A stretch of 64,000 bases of DNA from Cohnella terricola (GCF_007786475.1 NZ_VNJJ01000002.1:468382-532381); one strand, 5' to 3'; counted from the stretch's first letter, positions 26,506 to 36,092 are shown. Translations and numbers: made by a program. Notes: a model not told the origin generated them from the sequence alone.

Positions 26506-27363
26506 CTAGAAATCGAAATTATCCGGATCAGGTCCGATTCTGTGGTTCAGATTGAGCTCGTCTACGGCCTTCATATCATCATCGCTCAACTCAAAATCGA
26601 AGATGTCTGAATTCTCGCGGATACGCGCCTCCTTGACGGATTTAGGGATCGTGATGATGCTGCTCTGCACATCCCACCGCAGAATGATCTGGGATGGCGT
26701 TTTCCCATGCTTGGCCGCCAACTGCACGATCGTCTCGTTATCTAGAAGCTGACCTTTCATAAGCGGGCTCCACGCCTCCACCTGGATACCGTGCCGAGCG
26801 CAGAACTGTCTTAACTCCCGTTGCGAGAGCCGGGGGTGCAGCTCGACCTGATTAACCGTAGGTACTATTGCGCTTCCCTCCATCAGATGCTCCAAGTGGT
26901 GAATTTGGAAGTTACTGACTCCGATAGCGCGAATTCGTCCTTCGTCGTACAGCTTCTCGAGAGCGCGCCAGCTTTCTTTGTATTTTCCCTCAACCGGCCA
27001 ATGGATCAAGTACAGATCGATATAATCCAGCCCGAGTTTACCAAGGCTGGATTCGAACGCCTCCAATGCGCTCTCATAGCCCTGGTCGGGGTTCGCCAGC
27101 TTGGTCGTAATGAACAATTGCTCCCGGGCCACACCGCTTTGCCGGATGGCTTCCCCGACACCCTGCTCATTTTCGTATGCAGCTGCCGTATCGATGCTGC
27201 GGTAACCGGCCTTAATCGCGGACAGGACGGACTGCTTCACCTCTTCCCCGTCATTTGCCTGAAAGACCCCAAGCCCGAACCACGGCATCCGCACGCCATT
27301 GTTCAATACCACAGTGTCGCTAAGGTGCCGGACTTTAGACGGAATATCATTCTCATGTTGCAT
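26506..27363 (-). CDS. aldo/keto reductase
   Basis: The 285-residue NADPH-dependent (beta/alpha)8 oxidoreductase has family landmarks: GLGVFQANDGEEV, IDTAAAYENEQGVGEAI with the catalytic Asp and Tyr, FITTKLAN with the Lys, YIDLYLIHWPV with the His, and IPKSVKEARIRENSDIFDF near the end for cofactor binding. ATG 27363 follows GGAGGATGAACA. It is the last gene of the minus-strand catabolic operon, 22 bp after a DapA-family gene, and probably reduces an aldehyde or keto product of the two aldolase-like enzymes. A terminator follows. Confidence 0.93.
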   Translation of the reverse strand: MQHENDIPSKVRHLSDTVVLNNGVRMPWFGLGVFQANDGEEVKQSVLSAIKAGYRSIDTAAAYENEQGVGEAIRQSGVAREQLFITTKLANPDQGYESALEAFESSLGKLGLDYIDLYLIHWPVEGKYKESWRALEKLYDEGRIRAIGVSNFQIHHLEHLMEGSAIVPTVNQVELHPRLSQRELRQFCARHGIQVEAWSPLMKGQLLDNETIVQLAAKHGKTPSQIILRWDVQSSIITIPKSVKEARIRENSDIFDFELSDDDMKAVDELNLNHRIGPDPDNFDF

Positions 27364-27385
27364 TGTTCATCCTCCTTTATTCCGG

Positions 27386-28285
27386 TCAAACATTTAACTC
27401 TTCGAGCAAAGCATCGATTTTCCGTTTCTCTTCGGGGAGAAGGGGTTCAATTGGCGCAGACGCCTTGGAGTTGCCAAGACCCATCTTATGCATCGTGTAT
27501 TTCATCCCGGTCAACCAGGAACTGCCTACGCCGCATATCCTCTTGATACTCATAATTCGCTGCTGCAACGCTTTCGTACGAGCCGCATCCCCTTGCTGGC
27601 CAGCTTCGTAAATCTCCACGAACAACTCCGGGAACAGATTCGCGAGTCCCGCTATGTTACCGTGGGTTCCGAACAAGAGGCTCGCTCCACACAACTCCTC
27701 GCCGCCGCAGAAAATCCGCAGATCCGTCCCCTCAAGCAAAGTCAGCGTTTTGAAATGCTGGTCCCAATTGCCGCAAGTATCTTTGTACCCGATCACGTTA
27801 TCGATATTGGAAAGCTCCAGCACCGTTTCCGGCAAAATATTCACTTGGGTCAGGGCAGGTATGTTATAGACCATTATCTTGGCCGAGGTCGCGCGACTAA
27901 TCGTTTCGAAATGCCGAATCACTTCAGCTTGGCACGATGTGTTCATATAAAAATGCGGCGTAGCCACGACATACTCAGCCCCGTGCTGTTCCAGTCTCTT
28001 GATGCCCTCGATTACCCGTGGTGTGGAGACGTCGATAACACCGCAATAGACGGGAACCTGGCCTCCAGCTTCTTGCAGGCAAAGGACGTTCGCCCGCTCC
28101 CACACCTCCCGGCTCACATTGGTGCCTTCTCCGGCCGAGCCCATCGGGAACAAACCATGGACGCCACCCTCCAGACAATGGTGGATCAGTTGAACGAAAC
28201 TGGCCTCATCCAGGCTTTCATCCTCGTTCAGCGGAGTGAATAAAGGCGGAACGATTCCTTTTAAATGCTGATCGGCGAATTTCAT
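27386..28285 (-). CDS. DapA-family lyase/aldolase 1
   Basis: The 299-residue (beta/alpha)8 class I aldolase belongs to the dihydrodipicolinate synthase / N-acetylneuraminate lyase superfamily. The motif near GLFPMGSAGEGTNVS binds the keto-acid carboxylate. The Tyr in MVYNIPALT and the Schiff-base Lys in VIGYKDTCGN are present. The enzyme overlaps its paralogue's stop by 4 bp. Its place beside a solute-binding protein and a reductase argues for sugar-acid or amino-acid catabolism; a lysine-biosynthesis role is unlikely. The substrate cannot be read from the sequence. An RBS GAAGGAGC is in place. Confidence 0.9.
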   Translation of the reverse strand: MKFADQHLKGIVPPLFTPLNEDESLDEASFVQLIHHCLEGGVHGLFPMGSAGEGTNVSREVWERANVLCLQEAGGQVPVYCGVIDVSTPRVIEGIKRLEQHGAEYVVATPHFYMNTSCQAEVIRHFETISRATSAKIMVYNIPALTQVNILPETVLELSNIDNVIGYKDTCGNWDQHFKTLTLLEGTDLRIFCGGEELCGASLLFGTHGNIAGLANLFPELFVEIYEAGQQGDAARTKALQQRIMSIKRICGVGSSWLTGMKYTMHKMGLGNSKASAPIEPLLPEEKRKIDALLEELNV

Positions 28286-29157
28286 AGTTGCAGCTCCTTC
28301 TCTAATAGGGTCCGGAGCTTCTCGTAATCCGCATCCGACAACGTGCCGAGCGGCTCCCTGCAGCGTCTCGATCCGTATCCGGCAATTTCCGCGCCGGCTT
28401 TCATTTTCCGGATGTCCCCGGCAAACAATTGCGCATATTTATGCAGCTCTATCTGGCACCGCAGCGCCGTCGAGATATCGCCGCTGCTCACCGCCCGCTT
28501 CAATGCGACGAATGTCCCCGGCAAGAGATTGATCAATCCGGATATAATGCCATCCGCGCCGTGGGACAGCGCGTAAAGCGCGGTAGTATCCGATCCCGTG
28601 AAGAAGGTCGTATCCGGCATAGCCGAATACGTCAAGGTACGCATCATATCGTCCTGGCTGTTCTTCAATCCGACGATATTATCATGCTCCCGCACTAGCC
28701 GCTGCACGAGCGCCGGATTCAGGTCATTGCCCGTATGCGGCATATTATAAAGGTACACCGGCGTATCTTCGGCCCGCTGCGCAATAGCCCCGAAAAAGCT
28801 GGCCAACGATTCATCGTCATGCTTCCAGAACCAAGGAGACACGGCGACCAGCGCGTCTACCCCGAGCGCCCTTCCATGATCGGCAAGCCTTAAGCTGTCG
28901 CGCAAATTCGAGGCGGTTATATGTACCAAGAATGGAACCCTGCCCGCCGTCGCCTTCATTAATCTCTCCGTAATACGCTCCCGTTCCTCCACGTCCAGCG
29001 CAATAAATTCTCCCGCCGATCCTCCGACGAAGATGGCGTCCACTCCGGCGCCAATAAGCGCTTCCATATGGGCTTCCATCGCCTCAAGATCGATCCCGCC
29101 CTGCACGTCGAATTGGGTGAATATCGGAACGACGATTCCGCTTAGCTGTCCTTTCAT
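28282..29157 (-). CDS. DapA-family lyase/aldolase 2
   Basis: The 291-residue class I aldolase of the DapA superfamily is clearly diverged from its neighbour. It carries VGGSAGEFIALDVEERERI, YLYNMPHTGND with the catalytic Tyr, and VGLKNSQDD with the Schiff-base Lys. Two adjacent family members in one operon suggest two successive or alternative substrates, such as stereoisomeric keto-sugar acids, or a heteromeric enzyme. The start ATG has GGGGGTAAC upstream. It follows the solute-binding protein gene by 26 bp. Confidence 0.9.
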   Translation of the reverse strand: MKGQLSGIVVPIFTQFDVQGGIDLEAMEAHMEALIGAGVDAIFVGGSAGEFIALDVEERERITERLMKATAGRVPFLVHITASNLRDSLRLADHGRALGVDALVAVSPWFWKHDDESLASFFGAIAQRAEDTPVYLYNMPHTGNDLNPALVQRLVREHDNIVGLKNSQDDMMRTLTYSAMPDTTFFTGSDTTALYALSHGADGIISGLINLLPGTFVALKRAVSSGDISTALRCQIELHKYAQLFAGDIRKMKAGAEIAGYGSRRCREPLGTLSDADYEKLRTLLEKELQL

Positions 29158-29183
29158 CTCGTTACCCCCTTCTCCTACTCGGC

Positions 29184-30482
29184 TTACTTGATGTCTGCTT
29201 CCCAGTGTTTAACGATATCTCGATAAGCCTGCTCCGGAGTAATCCGGTCGAAGACGATCTCTGCGCCTACCTTGTTGAAATCTACGATAAAATTACCGAA
29301 TCCTTTCGGCCCGACCGTGAACGGATTGGCATCGGTCTTGGTCGCATTGATAAGTCCCAGTTGGGCTTTGGCCGCATCGTTCAGCTTTGGCTGCAAATAA
29401 TCTAGGATTTGGGACGAGACGGGAACGCCCCGGGTAACGCCGAGAATATCCGCAGCTTCCTTATCGTTAATGAAGAAGTCGATGAACTGCTTCGATTGTT
29501 CGATATGCTTCGACTCCGCGCTGATCGCCCAATACATGGCCGGCTTGATGTATCCCCCGGCTTGCGTACTTCTCGGTGCCTTCGCCAAGCCAAATACTCC
29601 GGGCTGCACGCTTTCCCATGCAGGATAATCCGAGGCGTAGCTTTGCTTGATCAACACCGTTCCATTTAATAGCAGATCGAGCTGCGGATCGTACTTTTTC
29701 TCCGATACGGTAATTTCGGCCGGAGGGACTACGCCTTCCTCCCTCAGCTTGTCGAACAAAGCGCACCACTCCAGCCAGGTTTGCTCGTCGACATTAAGCT
29801 TGCCTTCAGACGAAGAGAGCGGGCCTTTGCCCTTGCTAAGCTGGAACATCTCATACACTTCGCCGTCTATTGTAAAATCGCGAAGCGCATACTTCCCTTT
29901 CTCCAGCTTCGGTTGAATATCACGAGCCAACTGGAACAGGTCATCCCACGTCCAATCGTCTCCCGGCCCGCTGATGCCCATCTTCTCGATCGCTGTCTTG
30001 TTGTAGACCATGCCGAAGGGATTGCTGCCGATCGGAATGGCGAACAGCTTGTCCTGATATTTCCCCGCGCTCAGCAAATTGGGGTCCAGATCGTTCACAT
30101 TGATTCCGGACAAGTCGGCCAGTTGTTTGCGTCCGGCATACTCATTGAAATACTGGGCGTCCATTTGGATAATATCCGGTGCGTTCTTGGCTGCCGACTG
30201 GGTTGCGAGCTTGTCCCAGTAGCTGTCGAAGCCGGAGAAATCAGGCTCGAACGTAATTCCCGGATTGTTCTTGGAATACAAATCGAGCACCATCTTCGTC
30301 GCGTCATGCCTTGCTTGCGAGCCCCACCATACGATGCGTAGCTTGGCGGATTCGGCAGGCTTCGTCCCCCCGGCCGACGATTGAGAGGTGGACGGAGCAT
30401 CTTTGTTCGAACCGCAGGCGGCCAATCCGAACAGCAGACAAACCGCGATAGGCAGGGACACGCTTCTCGATAATTTCTTCAA
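29184..30482 (-). CDS. ABC transporter solute-binding lipoprotein
   Basis: The 432-residue extracellular family 1 binding protein has lipobox LAAC (LFGLAACGSNKDAPS), a Ser/Gly linker and the usual two-lobed body, including IVWWGSQARHDATKMVLDLY and APDIIQMDAQYFNEYAG. Translation starts at TTG 30482 with AGGGGG 8 nt before it. A cre-like site at 30526-30539 lies in the promoter zone. It feeds the permeases at 34036-35852, which are separated from it by the two-component genes. The downstream aldolases suggest that the ligand is a sugar acid or a derivative; that is inference. Confidence 0.92.
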   Translation of the reverse strand: MKKLSRSVSLPIAVCLLFGLAACGSNKDAPSTSQSSAGGTKPAESAKLRIVWWGSQARHDATKMVLDLYSKNNPGITFEPDFSGFDSYWDKLATQSAAKNAPDIIQMDAQYFNEYAGRKQLADLSGINVNDLDPNLLSAGKYQDKLFAIPIGSNPFGMVYNKTAIEKMGISGPGDDWTWDDLFQLARDIQPKLEKGKYALRDFTIDGEVYEMFQLSKGKGPLSSSEGKLNVDEQTWLEWCALFDKLREEGVVPPAEITVSEKKYDPQLDLLLNGTVLIKQSYASDYPAWESVQPGVFGLAKAPRSTQAGGYIKPAMYWAISAESKHIEQSKQFIDFFINDKEAADILGVTRGVPVSSQILDYLQPKLNDAAKAQLGLINATKTDANPFTVGPKGFGNFIVDFNKVGAEIVFDRITPEQAYRDIVKHWEADIK

Positions 30483-30525
30483 TTTCTGATCCCCCTAGTG
30501 AATTGAATTGTTTTGCAATTTAACT

Positions 30526-30539
30526 ATAAAGCGTTTACA
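30526..30539 (-). promoter_or_regulatory. cre site (CcpA operator) candidate
   Basis: On the minus strand TGTAAACGCTTTAT matches the cre consensus TGWAARCGYTWNCW in 13 of 14 positions. It lies 44 bp upstream of the solute-binding protein start and overlaps a TATAGT -10-like sequence, so CcpA binding would block transcription when preferred sugars are present. Confidence 0.75.
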
Positions 30540-30603
30540 TATTGAGCTAAATACGAAGGATACACAAAAACTTTCGAGTTTTAATAAACAATTCGCGGTT
30601 GAA

Positions 30604-32235
30604 TTATTTCAAGAGATCCGTCGGGTTGAGGCCCGTATGTTTTTTGAATAACGTACTGAAATAAGGCACATTCTTGAAGCCCACCTTTTCCGCGACTTCG
30701 TAGATCAGCAGCTTTCCTTCCAGAATCATCGCCCTGGCCTTGGCAATCCGAACCTTGGTCAAATAATGGTTGAAGGAATCACCGGTCGCTTTCTTGAAGA
30801 TTTGCCCGAGATAATATCTGGAAATATACAATTCGTTGGAGAGGGAATGGATCGTTATATTTTCCGCGTAATGCTCATGGATATATTGAATGATGAAATC
30901 GACAGCCTGCTTATGCTTCAGATTCTCATCCCATTGCTGGCTGCTGCATATAAGCTCGGACTTCTGAAGCAGCCAGTCCATTAACAGATCCGATGTAGTA
31001 ACCAAGATTAATTGCTGCTTAAGATCAAGCTCCGGGAACATTTCATCGAGGAAGATCCCGACATCGTAGAGAGAATAAGTAAGAATCGCCCAAATTTCCG
31101 TTCCAAGCATCATGATGTCCGAGGGGGCAAAACCCACTTCGCCAAGCTTTGCCCTATATGCGTTAATGGCAATCCGAACCTGCTCCAGTTGCGAATGCCG
31201 CAAGCCTTCGAAGATTTGCTGGCAAAACTTAATATGGCCGACGGACTTCCGGGCTCCTGTCGCGGTTATTGAGCTGCTCGCGATTGCAGTGTATTCCACC
31301 ATAAGGACATCATTAGATTGCAGCGAATAGTCGGCCGCAATCGTGAAGAAGGCCTCTTCCGCGGAGTCGGCAATCTCCTGCCAGTCCCGCTTCAAGGACC
31401 CCACGCCTATGCGAATGCTATGCTCGGAAAAACCGGAAGCGTTGCGTATCATCCGCAGTCCCGCCTTGCGGACCTCCATAAGCGCTTCTTCAGTTGGAAC
31501 GCTCCCATTGAAATGCACGATTACGGCTTTGTGATGACTGTGCAGCTCGACAAACTCGCAATCAAGCTGGTCTTCGAACAGTGCGGTGTTCAATATCTGG
31601 GTGAGCGGAACTCCGTCCGCTTCGCTGTCGACTGCAGCGGCGGTCAACGGCTTATTGTCTGACCGGAATATATGCAGCCCGAGTACGATATGGCTTTGCT
31701 TCTCCCACTTCGCCCGCAGCGCCTCGGCTTCCTTCAGATTGGCAAGCTCAGGGGTCGTCGTCCCCGTCAGCACGGATTTAATCCATTCCTTCATCACGAA
31801 TGGCTCGTACATGACGAGCTTATCCTCAAGCCGCCTCTTCTCCGCCTGCTTGAGCCGTTCTTCCTCCAGTCGCGAGATCACTTTACTCAGAACTTCCCTA
31901 ATCGTCTGCAGGGTAACGGGCTTGGACAAGTAATCGTCTACGTTTAAGCGCAATGCTCGCCTAGCATGCTGGAAGTCCGAATAACCGCTAAGAATAACGA
32001 TCTTTCCCTCGTATCCCTCGGAACGAAGAAGTTCGATCATTTCAATTCCGTTCATCACCGGCATATAAATATCCGTCAGCACGATATGCGGCTGCGTTTT
32101 CCTGATCAATTCCAGTCCCTGCTCGCCGTCCATGCTCTCGCCAACCCACTCCGCTCCCAGTTGCTCCCATGGAATCGATTTTTTCATTCCCTGCAGAACT
32201 TGCGGATCGTCATCTATAATTACGACCTTCCACAT
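30604..32235 (-). CDS. response regulator with AraC domain, YesN type
   Basis: The 543-residue protein has a receiver domain with D55 in HIVLTDIYMPVMNG and the lysine in DYLSKPVTLQT, a YesN-type middle region, and a C-terminal AraC domain (about 440-543) with NITIHSLSNELYISRYYLGQ and IYEVAEKVGFKNVPYFSTLF. It is separated from its kinase gene by one base and should control the surrounding transporter and aldolase genes. The stop is followed by about 120 bp of AT-rich promoter DNA for the solute-binding protein gene. Confidence 0.93.
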   Translation of the reverse strand: MWKVVIIDDDPQVLQGMKKSIPWEQLGAEWVGESMDGEQGLELIRKTQPHIVLTDIYMPVMNGIEMIELLRSEGYEGKIVILSGYSDFQHARRALRLNVDDYLSKPVTLQTIREVLSKVISRLEEERLKQAEKRRLEDKLVMYEPFVMKEWIKSVLTGTTTPELANLKEAEALRAKWEKQSHIVLGLHIFRSDNKPLTAAAVDSEADGVPLTQILNTALFEDQLDCEFVELHSHHKAVIVHFNGSVPTEEALMEVRKAGLRMIRNASGFSEHSIRIGVGSLKRDWQEIADSAEEAFFTIAADYSLQSNDVLMVEYTAIASSSITATGARKSVGHIKFCQQIFEGLRHSQLEQVRIAINAYRAKLGEVGFAPSDIMMLGTEIWAILTYSLYDVGIFLDEMFPELDLKQQLILVTTSDLLMDWLLQKSELICSSQQWDENLKHKQAVDFIIQYIHEHYAENITIHSLSNELYISRYYLGQIFKKATGDSFNHYLTKVRIAKARAMILEGKLLIYEVAEKVGFKNVPYFSTLFKKHTGLNPTDLLK

Positions 32236-32236
32236 A

Positions 32237-33946
32237 TTAGCCTCCTTTTGAAGCCGGCTTCTCCCTCATCTCGGGAATCCGGATCGACACAAGAGTTCCC
32301 GTATTCGGATTGCTGCTGATACCGATATCGTAGGCAGGGCCATAATAAGCAATCATTCGTTCCCTCACGTTGCGGATTCCGTATCCGCCCGTATTCCGCG
32401 TTTTCTGTCTTTTCCAGTTTGCAGGAATTCCTACCCCATTGTCGCTGATCTTAAATTCCACGTCTTCGTGGGACAAAACAGCCGTAATCACGATCAGCCC
32501 CGTATCACGTCCATGGAAACCATGAATGATGGCATTTTCGACGAAGGGTTGGAGGGTCAGCTTCGGAATGTATAAGGCCTTGATGGCCTCCGGCACTTCG
32601 ATCACGTAGCTGAGCTTTTCTCCCCAACGGATTTGCTGAATCTGCAAATAACATTCCAAATGCGTCAGTTCCTTTTCGACCGTTATGATGCTTTCGCCGT
32701 TAGACAGCCCTATCCGGAACATTCGACCCATCAGCTCCAGCACACGGCTCATCCTCTCCTCGCCTGCCTCTATGGCCATCCAATTCAACTGATCCAAAGT
32801 GTTATAGAGGAAATGGGGATTGATCATCGCCTGCAAAGCCTGGATCTCCGCCTCTTTCTGTTTCCGGTATTGCTGCTTGAGAGACGCGTACAGCTCGGTC
32901 GTCCGATCTACGAGAACGGAATAGCCATTGAACAGAGCTCCGAACTCATTATGGTAATCGTTAATCATCGGTTTGTCTTTGTTGCCGAGTGAGAAGCTAT
33001 TCATCCTCTTGAGCAGAAGAATGATCGGTTTCGTGAATTGCTTGGATATGATCAGCGTCATTATCAAAGCTATAACGACCGCGACAACTCCAATGGAAAA
33101 TAGGACTTCAGCCGTTCTGACGCTACCCTTAGTAATTTCCGACCATGGCGTCACTTCCATCAGAATCCAGTCGGAGCTGAACAGCTTGGACCAGACAACA
33201 AGAGAATCGTGATAACGGATGTTTCCCTTGTCGTTTATATTCACGTTGTAGTTATGAATAAGGTCCTGAACGGTATCCCTGTATTGCTCGGCGGGGATAT
33301 CGCCTGTGGAGGTGACAGCACGCAAGCCCAGATCCAATAATACACGGTTGGAATCGGGCTCTTCCCCTTGGATGAGCTTGATAATGTCGGAAGCCTTAAT
33401 GTCCAGCACGACCAGAGCTTTATATTCATAACCGGGCGTATATATTTTCCTGGCGAAGCTGATAACGGGTAAATCTCCTTTGTTCGTAGAGATGACATGT
33501 TGACCAATCCACGAGAAGTCGGAATTTTCCACTGTCTCGGACCATTGTTCCTCGAGCAGATTCCGAAGCTCCACGTATGTAACCGGGCCCTGGTAGTCCG
33601 ATACGGGCGGGTCGTCGACATAGACCCGGATCGATTGAATAATTGGCATACTGAAGGCGATATTGGACAGATCAATGGTCAACCGCGAAGCATTCGTGAA
33701 CCGAGTATAGGAATCCGCTCCGGCCTCGTTCAAATATTCCTGTAAATTGCTGTTGCGCGATATCGCCAAGGAGATATTCTCGATTTCCGTCATCTGAATA
33801 TTCAATTGCTTATCAAGCTGATTCAAGTTGTTCTGTTGGTAAAAAGCAGTGCTATTGACCATCTCTCGTACGGAAAATCGATAATTGACACCGATGACGA
33901 CGACAAGGACGACAATAATAAATCCGGCGAAGCTGCCGAAAAACAC
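32237..33946 (-). CDS. sensor histidine kinase, YesM type; true start uncertain
   Basis: At least 569 residues: an N-terminal helix (GFIIVVLVVVIGVNYRF), an extracellular domain (about 30-270), a second helix (about 280-302), HAMP, then INPHFLYNTLDQLNWM with the phospho-histidine and an HATPase domain (VENAIIHGF, DNGVGIP). The only standard start in frame is GTG 33946, which lacks a ribosome binding site and cuts off a well-conserved-looking LVHPFKNFQIGH stretch. Upstream, AGGGGG is well placed for an ATC or TTA codon near 33988, so a non-standard start or a small sequence error is possible. It follows the permease gene by about 50-90 bp. Confidence 0.88.
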   Translation of the reverse strand: MFFGSFAGFIIVVLVVVIGVNYRFSVREMVNSTAFYQQNNLNQLDKQLNIQMTEIENISLAISRNSNLQEYLNEAGADSYTRFTNASRLTIDLSNIAFSMPIIQSIRVYVDDPPVSDYQGPVTYVELRNLLEEQWSETVENSDFSWIGQHVISTNKGDLPVISFARKIYTPGYEYKALVVLDIKASDIIKLIQGEEPDSNRVLLDLGLRAVTSTGDIPAEQYRDTVQDLIHNYNVNINDKGNIRYHDSLVVWSKLFSSDWILMEVTPWSEITKGSVRTAEVLFSIGVVAVVIALIMTLIISKQFTKPIILLLKRMNSFSLGNKDKPMINDYHNEFGALFNGYSVLVDRTTELYASLKQQYRKQKEAEIQALQAMINPHFLYNTLDQLNWMAIEAGEERMSRVLELMGRMFRIGLSNGESIITVEKELTHLECYLQIQQIRWGEKLSYVIEVPEAIKALYIPKLTLQPFVENAIIHGFHGRDTGLIVITAVLSHEDVEFKISDNGVGIPANWKRQKTRNTGGYGIRNVRERMIAYYGPAYDIGISSNPNTGTLVSIRIPEMREKPASKGG

Positions 33947-34035
33947 ATGGCCGATCTGAAAGTTCTTGAATGGATGGACTAATCGGATAGGCCCTTACCC
34001 CCTGCTAAGTAAGTCGCTCATTGTATCTGAGCATT

Positions 34036-34881
34036 TTAGCCTTTAAGCCCGCTGGTTGCAACACCTTCTACGATGTGACGCTGCGCTAGGAAGAAAATAA
34101 GTACGGAGGGCAGGACGGATACGAGAGACATAGCGAACAGCTGGCCCCAAGGCGCAGTCGAGCTCGTATCGATCATCATTCTAAGCGCCAAACCGACTGT
34201 ATATTTATCCACGGCGTTGATATAGATCAGATGGCCGAGGAAATCGTCCCAGTTCCATAGGAAGCAGTAGATCGCTACCGTCACCAGTGGTGGTTTTAAG
34301 AGCGGCATAATAATCCGAAAATAGATTCCGAACCATGAGCAGCCATCCATCTTGGCCGCTTCATCCAACTCCGAAGGAATACCCCGGATGAACTGTACGA
34401 GCAGGAAGATGAAGAAAGAACCGCCGATCCCTCCCGCCAAGCTATGCGGAACGATGAATGGAAGATATGTATTTACCCAGCCGAACCCGTTGAACATAGC
34501 ATACTGGGGAACCAGAGTAATCTGATTGGGCAGCATCACCGTCATCAGCACGATCGCGAACCAGAACGAGCGGAGCGGGAAATCCAGCCTCGAGAATCCG
34601 AAAGCAACCATACTGCAAGAGATGAGTGTCGTAAACAGCACTCCCGCAATCAGGATGAAGGTGTTGGTATAAAAATGCGTAAAGCTATATCCCGGAACCG
34701 CGCTCCAGCCTTCGATGAAGTTAACGAAGGAGGCCGTGGCCGGGATCAGGCTCGGGGAGCTCATTTCCTCGTTCGACTTGAAAGCGGCGCTGATCCACCA
34801 CAATACCGGATACATCATCACTACGCTAAGCAAGATTAACAGACCATGACGCTGCAGGTTTTTGCTTCTCATTCCGTTCAT
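34036..34881 (-). CDS. carbohydrate ABC transporter permease (MalG type)
   Basis: This permease of about 281 residues has six helices, the EAA loop IPSELDEAAKMDGCSWFGIY followed by RIIMPLLKPPL, and a GVATSGLKG C-terminus. I start it at ATG 34881, which has GGAGG 9 nt upstream and gives a 4-bp ATGA overlap with the partner permease; the longer frame to 34917 lies within that partner. It forms the channel with the MalF-type subunit for the substrate of the binding protein at 29184-30482. An ATPase gene is missing from the locus. Confidence 0.92.
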   Translation of the reverse strand: MNGMRSKNLQRHGLLILLSVVMMYPVLWWISAAFKSNEEMSSPSLIPATASFVNFIEGWSAVPGYSFTHFYTNTFILIAGVLFTTLISCSMVAFGFSRLDFPLRSFWFAIVLMTVMLPNQITLVPQYAMFNGFGWVNTYLPFIVPHSLAGGIGGSFFIFLLVQFIRGIPSELDEAAKMDGCSWFGIYFRIIMPLLKPPLVTVAIYCFLWNWDDFLGHLIYINAVDKYTVGLALRMMIDTSSTAPWGQLFAMSLVSVLPSVLIFFLAQRHIVEGVATSGLKG

Positions 34882-35852
34882 TTGGATTTTCCTCCGTCCG
34901 TTGCATAGAATACCCAATATCTTGATGAAAAGAAGATCAGGGCCGTAACTGCGCCAATAATCAGGAGCAATACCCAGGCCAGTGCGGATGCATATCCCAT
35001 CTCCAATCTTCCGAACGCCTTCTCATATAGGTAGAGCGCGTACATATAAGTTGAATTGATCGGCCCTCCCTTCGTAATGACGAACGCTTGGGTGAACATT
35101 TGGAATGCCGATATCGTCTGCAGCACCAGATTAAAGAGAATAACCGGCGAAAGTAGCGGAATAGTAATCGACACAAATTGCCTGGCTTTGGATGCACCGT
35201 CAACCGAAGCTGCTTCGTATAGCTCTCCTGAGATCTGCTTCAGTCCTGCCAAGAAAATAACCATCGACGCTCCAAACTGCCACATTGCTAGAAGTATCAA
35301 CGTTCCAAGCGCTGTATCCGGGCTGCCAATCCAGCTCTTGCCCTCGATTCCGACATACGAGAGAAGCTTGTTCACAAATCCGTCGGTTCCGAGCATATTG
35401 CTCCATAGAATCGCGATAGCTACGCTGGTTCCGACGAGGGATGGGAAGTAGATTAGGGTCCGGTAGAAATGCATGCCCCTAAGCTTGCGATTCAACACTA
35501 CGGCGACCAGTAGCGCCGTCAACAGCTTTAACGGGACAGAGGCGAATACGAACCAGAATGTCACTCCCAGCGACTTGTAGAACAAACGATCCTCGTTAAT
35601 GATCTTGTTGAAGTTGTCCAGCCCGATCCACTGAGGAGCCTCTAGCAGGGAATATTCCGTAAAGGAAAAATACGCGGATTGAATCATTGGCCAGAAAGTA
35701 AAAAGGAAAAAGCCTAGCAGCCACGGCGAAATAAATAAATACCCCGCCAATGGACTTTCCCATCTCCTCCCTGATTTGATTTTCTTGCCGCTATCACGGA
35801 CTTTCCTATGATCAGCCGTTAATTTGTAAGCGCTGTTAACTCGCTCCCCCAT
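34878..35852 (-). CDS. carbohydrate ABC transporter permease (MalF type)
   Basis: This permease of about 324 residues has a basic N-terminal tail of about 35 residues and six helices. The coupling loop reads SGELYEAASVDGASKARQFV followed by SITIPLLSPVI. ATG 35852 is chosen because AAGGAGTGAG lies just upstream; a frame to 35891 has no such site. It is the first gene of the operon, and a -10 (TATATT) with a cre-like site lies about 45 bp upstream. Confidence 0.92.
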   Translation of the reverse strand: MGERVNSAYKLTADHRKVRDSGKKIKSGRRWESPLAGYLFISPWLLGFFLFTFWPMIQSAYFSFTEYSLLEAPQWIGLDNFNKIINEDRLFYKSLGVTFWFVFASVPLKLLTALLVAVVLNRKLRGMHFYRTLIYFPSLVGTSVAIAILWSNMLGTDGFVNKLLSYVGIEGKSWIGSPDTALGTLILLAMWQFGASMVIFLAGLKQISGELYEAASVDGASKARQFVSITIPLLSPVILFNLVLQTISAFQMFTQAFVITKGGPINSTYMYALYLYEKAFGRLEMGYASALAWVLLLIIGAVTALIFFSSRYWVFYATDGGKSK

Positions 35853-35892
35853 GGCAGTCTCACTCCTTGTTGAATTTGTCGTGTACATCAAG

Positions 35893-35916
35893 AATATACG
35901 AGATAAACCGCTTTCA
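35893..35916 (-). promoter_or_regulatory. promoter -10 and cre-like site of the aldolase locus
   Basis: On the minus strand TATATT (35893-35898) lies just downstream of TGAAAGCGGTTTAT (35903-35916), which fits the cre consensus at 12 of 14 positions. Its position between -35 and -10 would allow CcpA to repress the permease-kinase-regulator transcript, in parallel with the cre site at 30526. Confidence 0.6.
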
Positions 35917-35992
35917 TAAATGAGAGCGATCCCTAAACTCTTTCACTTTTTAATAAACTTAGAGCGGTGGGAACTCATTCAGCGTTGTATAA

Positions 35993-36023
35993 GAAAAACC
36001 GCCAGGATAGTTCATCCTGACGG
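35993..36023 (-). terminator. terminator of the methyltransferase-like gene
   Basis: On the minus strand CCGTCAGGAT pairs with ATCCTGGCGG and is followed by five T. It lies about 70 bp after the stop at 36093. Confidence 0.8.
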
Positions 36024-36092
36024 TCGGCTACTATAACATCACAGAACTGCTATTAATTCTTCCTTTCGATCACAATCGGGTAGGAGGGCTGC

